Source: Pseudomonadota bacterium (GTDB lineage: Bacteria > Pseudomonadota > Gammaproteobacteria > Steroidobacterales > Steroidobacteraceae). Taken from it: 64,000 bases of DNA. Shown one piece after another: positions 51,841-61,387 of this stretch. Under the pieces are notes generated by a model that saw nothing but the letters and a program-made list of their open reading frames with translations, had not been told where the DNA came from and made no database searches. Location: contig JAEWAF010000073.1 in NCBI GenBank assembly GCA_023391815.1, positions 6,174 to 70,173 on the forward strand, in the 5' to 3' direction. The stretch's first letter is position 1; the number at the start of each line of letters is the position of its first letter. The translations under genes and the position numbers were made by a program.

Positions 51841-52701
51841 ATGAGTTCGATCCGGAACGCGGCGTCGCTATGGTTGGCGACGCTGGCTGTGATTGCCTGG
51901 CCAGGTGCATCGCGGGCCGAGCAGAAACCGCTTTGGGAAGCCGGGCTCGGCGTCGGTGCGATAGCGTTTCCGGATTATCGGGGCTCGGACGAGGTCAACA
52001 CCTATCCCGTGCCGCTGCCGTACTTCGTGTATCGGGGCAAGTTTCTGAAGGCCGATCGCGAGGGCTTGCGCGGCGAGCTGTTCGACAAGCGTTATCTCGA
52101 GCTCAGCTTCAGCATGAACGCCACCATCCCGGTGAGCAGCGACGACAACGATGCGCGCCGGGGCATGCCGAATCTGCGACCGACGCTGGAGCTCGGGCCG
52201 TCGCTCGATGTTCACCTGTGGCGCTCACAGGATACGAATATGAAGCTCGACCTGGTGATGCCGCTGCGTTTGCCGATCACCCTGGAGAGCTCGCCCAAGA
52301 CGCTGGGCTGGAATTTTTCGCCGCGCCTGAATCTGGATGTCGAGAATGTCGGCGGCTTCGAGGGCTGGAATTTCGGCGTCGGCGCCGGCCCGCTGTTCGG
52401 CGCGGCCGAGTATCACGAATATTTCTATTCAGTCGCGCCCCGCTTCGCGACGGTCGAGCGTCGTGCCTACGATGCACGCGGCGGTTATTCGGGCACGCAT
52501 TTCATCGCCGCCATCTCCAAACGCTTCCCCGGCTATTGGGTCGGCGCATACATGCGCTATGACAATCTGCACGGGGCAGCGTTCGAGGACAGCCCGCTGG
52601 TGCGGCAGCAGAACTATCTCACTGGCGGCCTCGGCATCGCCTGGATGATCGGCAAGTCCAAACGACTGGTCGAAGTCGACGACGACGAAGTCGCCGAGTG
52701 A
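51841..52701 (+). CDS. MipA/OmpV-family outer-membrane protein
   Basis: 286 residues with a signal peptide (cleavage near SRA-EQKPLW). GLGVGAIAFPDYRGSDEVNT is the family start of the barrel, and the sequence alternates through strands to a C-terminal YLTGGLGIAWMIGKSK. MipA was described as a scaffold for murein enzymes, but most members are barrels of unknown function. It is the last gene of the tight run. Confidence 0.9.
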   Translation: MSSIRNAASLWLATLAVIAWPGASRAEQKPLWEAGLGVGAIAFPDYRGSDEVNTYPVPLPYFVYRGKFLKADREGLRGELFDKRYLELSFSMNATIPVSSDDNDARRGMPNLRPTLELGPSLDVHLWRSQDTNMKLDLVMPLRLPITLESSPKTLGWNFSPRLNLDVENVGGFEGWNFGVGAGPLFGAAEYHEYFYSVAPRFATVERRAYDARGGYSGTHFIAAISKRFPGYWVGAYMRYDNLHGAAFEDSPLVRQQNYLTGGLGIAWMIGKSKRLVEVDDDEVAE

Positions 52702-52713
52702 GTTGAACGTTCG

Positions 52714-53163
52714 TTAGTGAGGCCGTTGCGCGGTCTGCGAGTGCTGGCCGCCCGGGCGTGAAATGCCACACAGCGCTTCGCCGGCGTCATCCGAAGTGCT
52801 GCCTTCACGGGCCAGATCGCCCAACGACAGGATCCCGACCAGGCGTTTGTCCCGATTCATCACCGGCAAGCGACGCAGGCGCTGATCGCCCATGTTGCGT
52901 GTGACTTCTTCGATGTCCTGATCTTCGTAGCAATACTTGACCTCGCTACTCATCACTTTGCGGACTTCGGTATCCGAGCCCCAGCCTTCGGCGATGGCGC
53001 GCACGGCGATATCGCGATCGGTGATCATGCCCACCAGTCGGTCGTTCTCTTGCACCGGCAAGGCGCCGATGTCGAGCTCGGCCATCATGTGCGCGGCCTC
53101 GCGAAGGGTCTGGTCCGGGCGGACCATGCAAACGTCTCGAGTCATGGCATCGCGAATTTTCAT
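52714..53163 (-). CDS. CBS-domain pair protein
   Basis: 149 residues of two CBS domains: MKIRDAMTRDVCMVRPDQTL with GMITDRDIAVRAIAEG, and VRKVMSSEVKYCYEDQDIEE with GILSLGDLAREG. Such stand-alone pairs bind adenine nucleotides and respond to energy state. AGGAGA upstream supports the start. It is convergent with the MipA gene and divergent from the large phosphorylase gene. Confidence 0.92.
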   Translation of the reverse strand: MKIRDAMTRDVCMVRPDQTLREAAHMMAELDIGALPVQENDRLVGMITDRDIAVRAIAEGWGSDTEVRKVMSSEVKYCYEDQDIEEVTRNMGDQRLRRLPVMNRDKRLVGILSLGDLAREGSTSDDAGEALCGISRPGGQHSQTAQRPH

Positions 53164-53308
53164 GGCTGTCTCCTAGGCGGCGGACTACCAGAAGCAACTC
53201 ATCAGTGCCGCCGCGGTTCCGTGCCCGGAAGCGCATGGACTACACTGCGAGCACCGTATTTCACTGCTGTTCGCTCGCGCCTGTTAGCACGTGCCAGGAA
53301 AGTCGCAG

Positions 53309-56300
53309 ATGCCGCTATCACCCGCCCGCTTGGAAAGCCCTTCCGGATTGACGGTCGAGCTGTTGGAGAACGGCGCCGTGCGGCGCATGGACCACGGCGA
53401 GACCATTCTCAATCTGTTCATCGGCAACGAGTTGGAAGGCGGCGTTGCCAATTTGTATCTGCGACGGCTGAATACCGACGCGTTGCACTACATCGAGCTG
53501 CTCGGGCCGCGCAGTCCGACTCGATTCAGTCGGTCCGCGCAGGGCTGGACGGGTGTCGGCGAATGGTCCGGCATCCGCTATACAGTTCAGCTTCGGCTCG
53601 CCACGTCGGCGCCGGCGTGGTTCTGGCAGATCAGCCTGGAAAATTCTGCCAGCACCCCTCAGCAAGTGGATGTCATCTACGCGCAGGACGTGGCGCTTTC
53701 ACTGTACGGCGTCGTGCGGCTGAACGAGTTTTACGTGAGCCAGTACGTCGATCACACGCCGCTGAAGCATCCAAAGCATGGCCATGTGATCGCGTCTCGT
53801 CAGAACCTCGCCGCCGGTGGACGACATCCGTGGAGCGCGATCGGCTCGCTGCGCCGGGCGCAAAGCTTCGCCACCGACGCCATGCAAGTGCATGGGCTCG
53901 CGACCCGCGCGGGTGAAGCGCCGGTCGGCGTCGTGCAGGGCTTGCCCGGACAACGGCTACAACACGAGCACTCGATGGTGGCCATTCAGGACGAGCCGTT
54001 GGAGATCCAGCCTGGCGAGCGTGCGAGCGTCGGGTTCTTCGGCTGCTTCAGCCCCGATCATCCGGACGCGACATCGCTCGACGATCTCGACGCCGTGGAC
54101 CGGGTTCTTGGCTTGCCGGAAGCGGTGTTGACGGATATCGCGGGAGACGGTGGCAATGATTCGAACCCCGCGACGCTATTCAGCGAGGCGGCCTTGCTCG
54201 GCGCGCTCGATCTGCAGGCCGACGATCTGAATCGACTGTTCAACGCCCAACGTCGGCACGAAGAGCTCGATGAGCACGGGACGGTGCTGTCGTTCTTCAC
54301 CGAAGCGGATCGACACGTGGTGTTGCGTGCCAAAGAACGGCTGGTGCAGCGTCCGCATGGTCATTTGCTGAGGTCGGGGTCGCATGCCACGCCCGATGAG
54401 CTGGCGCTCACGTCCACCGTGTGGATGAACGGCGTGTTCCATTCCATGCTCACGCAAGGACACGTGAGCTTCAATCGATTGCTGTCGACGGTACATGGCT
54501 ATTTGAGCCTGTTCCGCTCGCATGGACTGCGGATATTCGTCGAAGTGAATGGCGAGTGGCGCTTGCTCGATATGCCCTCGGCGTTCGAGATGCAGCCGCA
54601 GGCGTGTCGTTGGCTGTACAAGCATGCCGATGGATTGATCGAAGTTCGCAGCGAAGCGCATGCCGAGCATGAGCTCACGCTGCGCGTGGAAGTGCTGGCC
54701 GGTGCACCGACGCGGTGGTTCATTTCCAGCCACGTCGCGCTCAATGGTGATGACGGTAGCGTCGCTGGCGAGGCGCGCTGGCGGCGGGACGGTGAGACGA
54801 TCGTGATTGAGCCCGCCGAAGGCAGCGACCTGGCGTCGCGGTTTCCCCAAGGGAACTTCACGATCACGCCGCGAGAAGGCACGAAACTGGAGCGCGTCGG
54901 CGGCGATGAGTTGCTGTTCAAGGATGGGCGGTCGCGACAACAACCGTATGTTTGCTCGGTGATCTCGGCGTGCAAAGGCTTCGGGCTGACCATTCGCGGC
55001 AACCTCGTTACGCAAAGCGATGATGTGCCGAAGGCCAATGGCGAGCAGCTGGTTGAACTGCTCGGCATCGAGGCGCCATCGGGCAGTCCGCTTGCGGAGC
55101 AGGTCGAGCGTCTCGTCGAGATCCTGCCTTGGTTCAAGCACAACGCGCTGGTGCACTACCTCTCGCCACGTGGCTTGGAGCAATACTCGGGCGGCGGCTG
55201 GGGGACGCGCGATGTCACGCAAGGGCCGGTGGAAATGTTGCTGGCCTTGGGCAGCTTCGCGCCGATTCGCGACCTGCTGATTCGAGTCATGAAGGCGCAG
55301 ACGTCCGATGGTGAGTGGCCGCAGTGGTTTATGTTCTTCGAGCGCGAGCGTGGCATTCGCGCCGGAGACTCGCACGGAGACATCGTGTTTTGGCCACTGC
55401 TGGCATTGGCGCAGTATTTGATCGCTTCGGGCGACAGCTCGATTCTCGACGAGCCCGTGCCGTTCTTCTCCGCCGAACATACGAAGCCCCCCGTGGCGCT
55501 GTGGAAACATGTCGAACGTGCACTGAAGGTCATCGAGCGTCGTATCGTCGAAGGCACGGCGCTGGCCGCTTACGGTCACGGTGATTGGAACGACGCGCTT
55601 CAGCCTGCCGATCCAGCGATGCGCGAGCGCATGTGCAGTGCTTGGACGGTAACGCTTCACCATCAAGTGCTGACGACGCTCGCTCAGGCGCTCCGAAGCA
55701 TCGGTCGCGACCAGGAGGCCGTGCGTTTCGATACCTGGGCTGAGAACGTCAAGCGAGATTTCCAGCAGGTGTTGCTGGTGGATGGTGTGCTCACCGGTTA
55801 TGCGCTGTTCGAGGACGAGGGCAAGGTGAACTACTTGCTGCATCCTCGCGACGGCATCACCGGCGTGAAGTACAGCTCGCTGGCGATGATCCATGCCATT
55901 CTCGAGGATCTGTTCGACGCCGAGCAGCTACAGCAGCATCTGCGCCTGATCGATTTGCAGCTCAGCGGGCCGGACGGCGTGCGCTTGTTCGATCGACCGA
56001 TGAATTATCACGGCGGTCCGCAACGCTTCTTCCAGCGTGCCGAGAGCGCGACGTTCTTCGGTCGTGAGATCGGCTTGATGTATATGCACGCGCATCTGCG
56101 TTACGCGCAGGCGCTGGCCAGAGTCGGTGAGACCGATCGCTTCTTCCGCGCGTTGTGTCAGGCCAATCCCATCGGCATCCAGACTCTGGTGCCGAGTGCG
56201 ACCTTGCGACAGGCCAACTGCTATTACTCCAGCTCCGACGCGGCGTTCGCGGATCGCTATCAGGCCAGCGCCGAATACGATCGCGTGGCCCGGGGCACGG

Positions 56301-56659
56301 TGCCGCTCGATGGCGGGTGGCGCGTTTATTCGAGCGGTGCGGGCATTGGGTTGGGGTTGATCGTGCGTCGATTCCTCGGTCTGAGCATCGAGGCGCGCGA
56401 GGTCACGCTGGACCCAGTGATTCCCGTGTCGTTGAATGGGCTGCGAGTTCGACTGTCGCTGTTCGGGAAACAGGTGACATTGATCTATGAGCTCGGCGGT
56501 GCCGGCCATGGCGTGAGCGCAGTGATAGTCAACGGCCAAGCCATGCCGCTCAGCCATGATCCCAATCCGTATCGCACGGGCGCCGCACGCATCGAGCGTG
56601 GCTCATTGGTGGGCAAGCTCGATCGGCCGGACAATACGATACAGATCAAGGTAGGCTAA
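53309..56659 (+). CDS. GH94-type glycoside phosphorylase-like protein (possible 1,2-beta-oligoglucan phosphorylase)
   Basis: 1116 residues from the ATG at 53309 (AGGAAA upstream); a GTG at 53291 would add six. A beta-sandwich N-terminal half leads to an (alpha/alpha)6 barrel with the family acid in AYGHGDWNDALQPAD, Asp near residue 759. HPRDGITGVKYSSLAMIHAI and MNYHGGPQRFF are further barrel loops. The length matches the stand-alone 1,2-beta-oligoglucan phosphorylases (about 1110 residues) better than cellobiose phosphorylases (about 800), and it lacks the synthase part of cyclic glucan synthases. It has no signal peptide, so it is cytoplasmic. Substrate assignment is inference. Confidence 0.8.
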   Translation: MPLSPARLESPSGLTVELLENGAVRRMDHGETILNLFIGNELEGGVANLYLRRLNTDALHYIELLGPRSPTRFSRSAQGWTGVGEWSGIRYTVQLRLATSAPAWFWQISLENSASTPQQVDVIYAQDVALSLYGVVRLNEFYVSQYVDHTPLKHPKHGHVIASRQNLAAGGRHPWSAIGSLRRAQSFATDAMQVHGLATRAGEAPVGVVQGLPGQRLQHEHSMVAIQDEPLEIQPGERASVGFFGCFSPDHPDATSLDDLDAVDRVLGLPEAVLTDIAGDGGNDSNPATLFSEAALLGALDLQADDLNRLFNAQRRHEELDEHGTVLSFFTEADRHVVLRAKERLVQRPHGHLLRSGSHATPDELALTSTVWMNGVFHSMLTQGHVSFNRLLSTVHGYLSLFRSHGLRIFVEVNGEWRLLDMPSAFEMQPQACRWLYKHADGLIEVRSEAHAEHELTLRVEVLAGAPTRWFISSHVALNGDDGSVAGEARWRRDGETIVIEPAEGSDLASRFPQGNFTITPREGTKLERVGGDELLFKDGRSRQQPYVCSVISACKGFGLTIRGNLVTQSDDVPKANGEQLVELLGIEAPSGSPLAEQVERLVEILPWFKHNALVHYLSPRGLEQYSGGGWGTRDVTQGPVEMLLALGSFAPIRDLLIRVMKAQTSDGEWPQWFMFFERERGIRAGDSHGDIVFWPLLALAQYLIASGDSSILDEPVPFFSAEHTKPPVALWKHVERALKVIERRIVEGTALAAYGHGDWNDALQPADPAMRERMCSAWTVTLHHQVLTTLAQALRSIGRDQEAVRFDTWAENVKRDFQQVLLVDGVLTGYALFEDEGKVNYLLHPRDGITGVKYSSLAMIHAILEDLFDAEQLQQHLRLIDLQLSGPDGVRLFDRPMNYHGGPQRFFQRAESATFFGREIGLMYMHAHLRYAQALARVGETDRFFRALCQANPIGIQTLVPSATLRQANCYYSSSDAAFADRYQASAEYDRVARGTVPLDGGWRVYSSGAGIGLGLIVRRFLGLSIEAREVTLDPVIPVSLNGLRVRLSLFGKQVTLIYELGGAGHGVSAVIVNGQAMPLSHDPNPYRTGAARIERGSLVGKLDRPDNTIQIKVG

Positions 56660-56692
56660 ATAAGCGCCGAGCCACACCGGGAGCGAGCCTCA

Positions 56693-58141
56693 ATGGCTCG
56701 CGCGCTCGGCCACGCGTCGTCAAACATGAACAAACAAATCGGCTGGTTGGAACGCATTTCATTGCGCTGCTGCGCCTGGTCGGAGCGCTGGATTCCGGAC
56801 GCGTACGTGTTCGCGGTGCTCGGCGTGATCGTCGTCGCGCTCGCGGCCATCGCGCTGGGCTCGCCTGTGACGCAAACAGCGAAGGCATTCGGTGATGGTT
56901 TCTGGAGCCTGATTCCGTTCACGATGCAGATGAGCTTTATCATCATCGGCGGATACGTCGTCGCCAGTTCTCCGCCGGCCGCTCGATTGATCGACAAGCT
57001 CGCAGCTGTCCCACGCTCCGGTCGTGGCGCCGTGTGCTGGGTGGCGATCATCAGCATGCTGTTCTCGATGCTGCATTGGGGCTTGAGCATGATCCTCGGC
57101 AGCTTGCTGGTGCGTGCTTTGTCTCGCCGCGACGATTTGGATATGGATTTGCGCGCGGCTGCCGCTGCTGCTTATCTGGGCATGGGCTCAGTGTGGGCCC
57201 TGGGGCTGTCATCGTCGGCCGCGCAGTTGCAGGCCAATCCCGCCAGCATGCCGCCTGCGCTGTTACAGATCACGGGCGTCATTCCTTTCACGCAAACGAT
57301 TTTCCTTTGGCAGTCGCTTGCGTTGACTGCGATTCTCATCGTTGTGACTTTGCTGATTGCGTGGCTGACGACGCCTCGGGGAGGAAACGCGCAAACGGCG
57401 GCGCGCTTGGGGATAGTCGCCGATACGCCGGTGGTTGAGTCGAGGTCGCAAGCGACGCGGCCCGGTGAGTGGCTCGAACACAGTCCGTTGCTCAACGTCC
57501 TGATCGCTGCTTTGGGTGCGGCCTGGCTCGTTCAGGAGTTCGCCACCAAGGGTGTCGCTCTGGCGATCTCCAGTCTCAACACTTACAACTTCATGTTCGT
57601 GATGCTCGGGTTGCTGCTGTGCTGGCGCCCGCGTGTGTTTCTCGACGCCGTGTCGAAGAGTGTGTCCGGTGTGAGCGGCGTCCTGATCCAGTTTCCGTTC
57701 TACGGTGGCATCGCTGCGATTCTCACTTCCGCGGTGGGCAGCGATGGGCAGAGCATCGCGCATCATTTGTCGACCTTCTTCGCGCAGGCCGCGACACGCG
57801 AAACGTTCCCGGTCGTGATGGGCGTTTATTCAGCGGTGCTGGGCTTCTTCGTGCCGTCGGGCGGCGGCAAATGGATCATCGAAGCACCGTATGTGATGGC
57901 GGCGGCGAACGAATTGAAAGTTCATCTCGGCTGGGCGGTGCAGGTTTACAACGCCGCCGAGGCGCTACCGAACCTGATCAATCCGTTCTGGATGCTGCCG
58001 TTGCTGGGCATCTTGAAGCTGCGCGCCAGGGACGTCATCGGCTTCACGATGATTCAGTTCATCGTGCACGTGCCGCTGGTGCTGTTGCTGCTGTGGGCCT
58101 TCGGGCTGACGCTCGAGTATCAGCCGCCCGTGATGCCGTAA
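56693..58141 (+). CDS. AtoE-type short-chain fatty acid transporter
   Basis: 482 residues with about 12 membrane segments. WIPDAYVFAVLGVIVVALAA is the typical start of the AtoE family, and FFVPSGGGKWIIEAPYVMAA is its conserved late motif. It carries short-chain fatty acids such as butyrate or acetoacetate. The start at 56693 has GGAG upstream; an internal ATG at 56726 matches relatives too. It follows the phosphorylase gene by 33 bases without an obvious functional link. Confidence 0.9.
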   Translation: MARALGHASSNMNKQIGWLERISLRCCAWSERWIPDAYVFAVLGVIVVALAAIALGSPVTQTAKAFGDGFWSLIPFTMQMSFIIIGGYVVASSPPAARLIDKLAAVPRSGRGAVCWVAIISMLFSMLHWGLSMILGSLLVRALSRRDDLDMDLRAAAAAAYLGMGSVWALGLSSSAAQLQANPASMPPALLQITGVIPFTQTIFLWQSLALTAILIVVTLLIAWLTTPRGGNAQTAARLGIVADTPVVESRSQATRPGEWLEHSPLLNVLIAALGAAWLVQEFATKGVALAISSLNTYNFMFVMLGLLLCWRPRVFLDAVSKSVSGVSGVLIQFPFYGGIAAILTSAVGSDGQSIAHHLSTFFAQAATRETFPVVMGVYSAVLGFFVPSGGGKWIIEAPYVMAAANELKVHLGWAVQVYNAAEALPNLINPFWMLPLLGILKLRARDVIGFTMIQFIVHVPLVLLLLWAFGLTLEYQPPVMP

Positions 58142-58150
58142 CTCAGCGCG

Positions 58151-58948
58151 TCACTCGAGCAGCGCCGCGCGAACTTTGTCCTGCATGGCCGGCGTGACGC
58201 CCGCCGTCTTCGCCAGATACGCTTCGACATCGCCGATCTGCTTGAACGCTTCGTGCAGGAAGGCGGCATCGGCGCTGAACAGAACGCGTCGCATCTCTTC
58301 CGGCATCGACAGCAACGGACTGTGCGTGTCGGTGACGCCGAGCTGAGTTTCCTGCCGAGATCGGATGAATTCCTCGAAGTTGCCCGACGTGTTCGTGAGC
58401 AGATAATCCTGAATCGCTGTTTCTTCGGGCACGCCGAGCGAGCGTAACAACACCGCCACCGCGATACCGGTGCGATCCTTGCCGGCCGCGCAATGAACGA
58501 TCATCGGCACGTCGCCGTTGGCGATCGCCGAGAACATGCCGCCGATGCGCGGGCCCATCCACTCCGGAAGCGCTCGATACAACGCGATCATCGCATCGAA
58601 CATTCCCGCCGCATTCTTCGGCCGCTCCGCCGCCAGGCCGCGAACCGTCGGCGTTACGATGCCGTCGTCCCAGGAGAGCGCGTTGATTCCGTGAGGCCAG
58701 CGTGTCGGCTCTCGCTCGCGTTCCTCGAGTCGTCGCAGATCGCAAATTGCCCGCACTTGGAGTCGGGTCAGCGGGGCGTGGTCGTCTTCAGTGAAATAGG
58801 TGAGCACACCGGTGCGGTACACCTTGCCCCAGCGCGTGCTGGAGCCTTGCTGAGTGCGATAGCCACCGATATCTCGAAAGTTACAGCCGCCTTGAAACGA
58901 GAGCACGCGTTCGCGCTCGGCGCGAACGGCGGGAGCCGATGAGGTCAT
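58151..58948 (-). CDS. Tyrosine-protein phosphatase (IphP-like)
   Basis: 265 residues from the ATG at 58948. The N-terminal CNFRDIGGYRTQQG is the family start and HCAAGKDRTG is the CX5R active site, with the general-acid Asp probably in the loop ALSWDDGIV. The enzyme dephosphorylates Tyr/Ser residues or phosphoinositide-like substrates. It has no signal peptide. The gene is convergent with atoE and ends 9 bases from it. Confidence 0.9.
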   Translation of the reverse strand: MTSSAPAVRAERERVLSFQGGCNFRDIGGYRTQQGSSTRWGKVYRTGVLTYFTEDDHAPLTRLQVRAICDLRRLEEREREPTRWPHGINALSWDDGIVTPTVRGLAAERPKNAAGMFDAMIALYRALPEWMGPRIGGMFSAIANGDVPMIVHCAAGKDRTGIAVAVLLRSLGVPEETAIQDYLLTNTSGNFEEFIRSRQETQLGVTDTHSPLLSMPEEMRRVLFSADAAFLHEAFKQIGDVEAYLAKTAGVTPAMQDKVRAALLE

Positions 58949-59047
58949 GGACACGCCTTGGCAGGGATTGAGCCGCAGTGTCTCACAGACTCGGACATCC
59001 CGGCCACGGTCTGGCCAGTCGTTCCGCCCGGCGAATTTCAATCGGCG

Positions 59048-59521
59048 TCAACGCAGCGAATACAGCGTCGGCGTATAGGGCGTCCCGGCTGGGAACATCC
59101 CCGCCGGCGGCGGCAGTCCGCCGGCCGGCTCGAGCACATACGCATCCGTTGCATCGACGCGCGCGTATAGGCCGCGTGTCTGATCCGGCGGTAACGGCGC
59201 GAAGATCCGCCATGACTGCGCCGGATTCGCCATCGCCCAGAATACGGCGCCGAGCCCCGGCCACACCCGGGGCGTGTTGGTCGGCATATGATCGCGGACG
59301 CTCTCGACCTGAACCTCTTCGATGTCTTCGCGAGCGAACGTGTTCGCCAGGATCTTGTCGATCTGTTGTGGGGTGTATAACTGGGTGATCTGAGGCGGTC
59401 GCAGATCCAGCGGCTCACGCGCCGGGGCTCGGGCCGTTTGCTGGGCCCATCCGCTGCCACTCAGCAAAGCCCCGACGAGAATCATCGAGACCATCGAACC
59501 GGATCGGTTGTACGAGATCAT
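59048..59521 (-). CDS. Exported protein of unknown function
   Basis: 157 residues with a signal peptide (VSMILVGALLSGSGWAQ-QT). The mature part is rich in Pro, with ITQLYTPQQIDKILANTFAR in the middle and a Pro-rich end (LPPPAGMFPAGTPYTPTLYS). I recognise no family. It is divergent from the CoA-transferase gene. Its distance from the phosphatase start (about 100 bases) gives no clear operon. Confidence 0.65.
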   Translation of the reverse strand: MISYNRSGSMVSMILVGALLSGSGWAQQTARAPAREPLDLRPPQITQLYTPQQIDKILANTFAREDIEEVQVESVRDHMPTNTPRVWPGLGAVFWAMANPAQSWRIFAPLPPDQTRGLYARVDATDAYVLEPAGGLPPPAGMFPAGTPYTPTLYSLR

Positions 59522-59628
59522 GGTGCGATACCGACCTGCGCTGGTGATCGAAACGCGCTTGATCCACGGCCCTGGCTGCGATTAGTTTGCGCGGCCTGGC
59601 ATTGGACCATGCAAGTTTAAGAAGCAGT

Positions 59629-60888
59629 ATGACGCCTGAAAGTTCCAGCTCCGATACGTCATCGTCCCCGCGCTCCGGCGCTTTGTCACACATTCGCGTG
59701 CTCGACATGAGTCGCGTGCTTGCGGGGCCCTGGTGCGGACAGATCCTCGCCGATCTGGGCGCGGAGGTCATCAAGATCGAGCGGCCCCGCGTCGGTGACG
59801 ACACTCGCAGCTGGGGGCCTCCATATTTGAAGGATCGCGATGGCAAGGACACGCGCGAATCTGCGTATTTCCTAGGGGCAAATCGCGGCAAGAAATCCGT
59901 CACGCTCGATGTTTCGAAGCCCGAAGGTCAGTGGGTGGCACGCAAGCTCGCCGAGCGCGCGGACGTGCTCATAGAGAACTACAAAGCGGGCGATCTCACC
60001 CGTTACAACCTCGGCTATGAACAATTGCGGGCCATCAATCCCGGCCTCATCTATTGCTCCATCACCGGCTTCGGTCAGACCGGGCCGATGCGCCAGGTGG
60101 CCGGTTACGATTTCATCATCCAGGCCATGGGCGGATTGATGAGCATCACCGGCGAAAAGGACGATCTGCCGGGCGGCGGGCCGCAGAAAGTGGGCGTCGC
60201 CGTGGCGGATATCACCACCGGCATGTACTCGACCGTGGCCATTCTCGCAGCGATCGTGCATCGCTCGCTCACTGGTCTGGGCCAGTACATCGACATGGCT
60301 TTGCTGGATTCGCAGGTCGCCATGATCGCCAACATGAATATGAATTATCTGATCGGCGGCAAAGCGCCGAAGCGCATGGGCAATGCGCACGCCAATATCG
60401 TGCCGTATCAGGTGTTCGATGCGTCCGACGGTCAGTTCGTGGTCGCGGTGGGCAACGACGGACAGTTCGCGAAACTCTGCGAGGCCGCGGGTCAGACGTT
60501 CCATCAGGATCCTCGATTCCTGCGCAACGACGATCGCGTGCGCAATCGTGAGGTGCTGATTCCGTTGCTGGCGGCGGTGTTGAAGCAGCGGACCGTGTCG
60601 GAATGGATCTCATTGTTCGAGCCGCTCGGCATTCCGGTGGGCGGCATCAACAATCTGGCGCAGGTGTTCGATCACGCGCAGGTGCGCAGTCGTGGGATGC
60701 GGATCGATCTGCCGCATCCGCAGGCGGGCACGGTGCCCATGGTGGCGAATCCGATCAAGATGTCGGAGACCCCGCTGCGCTATCGGTCGGCGCCGCCGTT
60801 GCTCGGACAGCACACGCAAGAAGTATTGGCGGATGCCGGATTGAGCGCGGCTGAGATCGAGCAGCTCCGGGCGGCGGGGATCGTGTAA
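59629..60888 (+). CDS. CaiB/BaiF (class III) CoA-transferase
   Basis: 419 residues from the ATG at 59629. LDMSRVLAGPWCGQILADLG, then AEVIKIERP and GDDTRSWGPP, are the class III CoA-transferase hallmarks. The catalytic Asp should be in YNLGYEQLRAINPGLIYCSI or the following GYDFIIQAMGG region. Members move CoA between organic acids such as succinate, oxalate or carnitine derivatives. The acid used is not visible from the sequence. It is a single gene. Confidence 0.92.
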   Translation: MTPESSSSDTSSSPRSGALSHIRVLDMSRVLAGPWCGQILADLGAEVIKIERPRVGDDTRSWGPPYLKDRDGKDTRESAYFLGANRGKKSVTLDVSKPEGQWVARKLAERADVLIENYKAGDLTRYNLGYEQLRAINPGLIYCSITGFGQTGPMRQVAGYDFIIQAMGGLMSITGEKDDLPGGGPQKVGVAVADITTGMYSTVAILAAIVHRSLTGLGQYIDMALLDSQVAMIANMNMNYLIGGKAPKRMGNAHANIVPYQVFDASDGQFVVAVGNDGQFAKLCEAAGQTFHQDPRFLRNDDRVRNREVLIPLLAAVLKQRTVSEWISLFEPLGIPVGGINNLAQVFDHAQVRSRGMRIDLPHPQAGTVPMVANPIKMSETPLRYRSAPPLLGQHTQEVLADAGLSAAEIEQLRAAGIV

Positions 60889-60894
60889 GCCGCT

Positions 60895-60932
60895 GAAAAA
60901 ATTCTGCCGCCTCAGTGGGGCGAGGCGGCAGA
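60895..60932 (-). terminator. Intrinsic terminator of the TonB-C protein gene
   Basis: TCTGCCGCCTC and GAGGCGGCAGA are perfect 11-base arms with an eight-base loop. On the minus strand the stem is followed by ATTTTTT, just past the stop codon of the small leftward gene. Confidence 0.92.
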
Positions 60933-60943
60933 CAAGGGATGCT

Positions 60944-61297
60944 TTACTCGTACTCCTCGTTGCGATATTCCACCGCGACCTGGTGAGTCGCCGGGAACGT
61001 GTGGGAGCAATGGGACACATCGAACTGCCACTTCTCGAGCACGCTGCGTTTGGCGGCGAGGTCGAGCAGCCGATAACCGCTGGAATGCTCCACCTCGGCG
61101 CGGGTGGCGTGCCCGTTGGCGTCCAGGGTTACATTGATCACCACGGTTCCCTTTTGTCCGCGCAGTTGAGCGCGTTCGGGGAAAGCGGTGTCGCTATGGA
61201 CCACGCGCATTCCACACGAAGAAGCGGAGATTGCGGTGGTGACGGGGATCGCGGTCGTTGCGGCCAAAACGGCCAGGCCAGTGGTCAAAATGTTCAT
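60944..61297 (-). CDS. Small exported TonB C-terminal domain protein
   Basis: 117 residues from the ATG at 61297 (GGAG six bases upstream). A signal peptide precedes a TonB-C-like domain: FPERAQLRGQKGTVVINVTL, DANGHATRAEVEHSSGYRLL, DLAAKRSVLEKWQFD. It has no membrane anchor or Pro-rich spacer, so it is not a working TonB by itself. Two Cys (SSCGMRV, SHCSHTF) may pair. It is divergent from the TetR gene and probably controlled by it. Confidence 0.85.
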   Translation of the reverse strand: MNILTTGLAVLAATTAIPVTTAISASSCGMRVVHSDTAFPERAQLRGQKGTVVINVTLDANGHATRAEVEHSSGYRLLDLAAKRSVLEKWQFDVSHCSHTFPATHQVAVEYRNEEYE

Positions 61298-61387
61298 TGC
61301 CATCTCCGGGGAGTAGGGCGATTTCGACAGGCGGTTCGTCGCATAGAGAGCTTCGATTGCACTGGCCGGATGCCGAAGCTACCGTGA

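Noticed and set aside
54176..55894. Long open frame (572 codons) on the minus strand inside the GH94-type gene
   Set aside because: It lies wholly opposite a gene with clear family motifs, is rich in Arg/His/Gln as expected from antisense reading of GC-rich DNA, and shows no domain.
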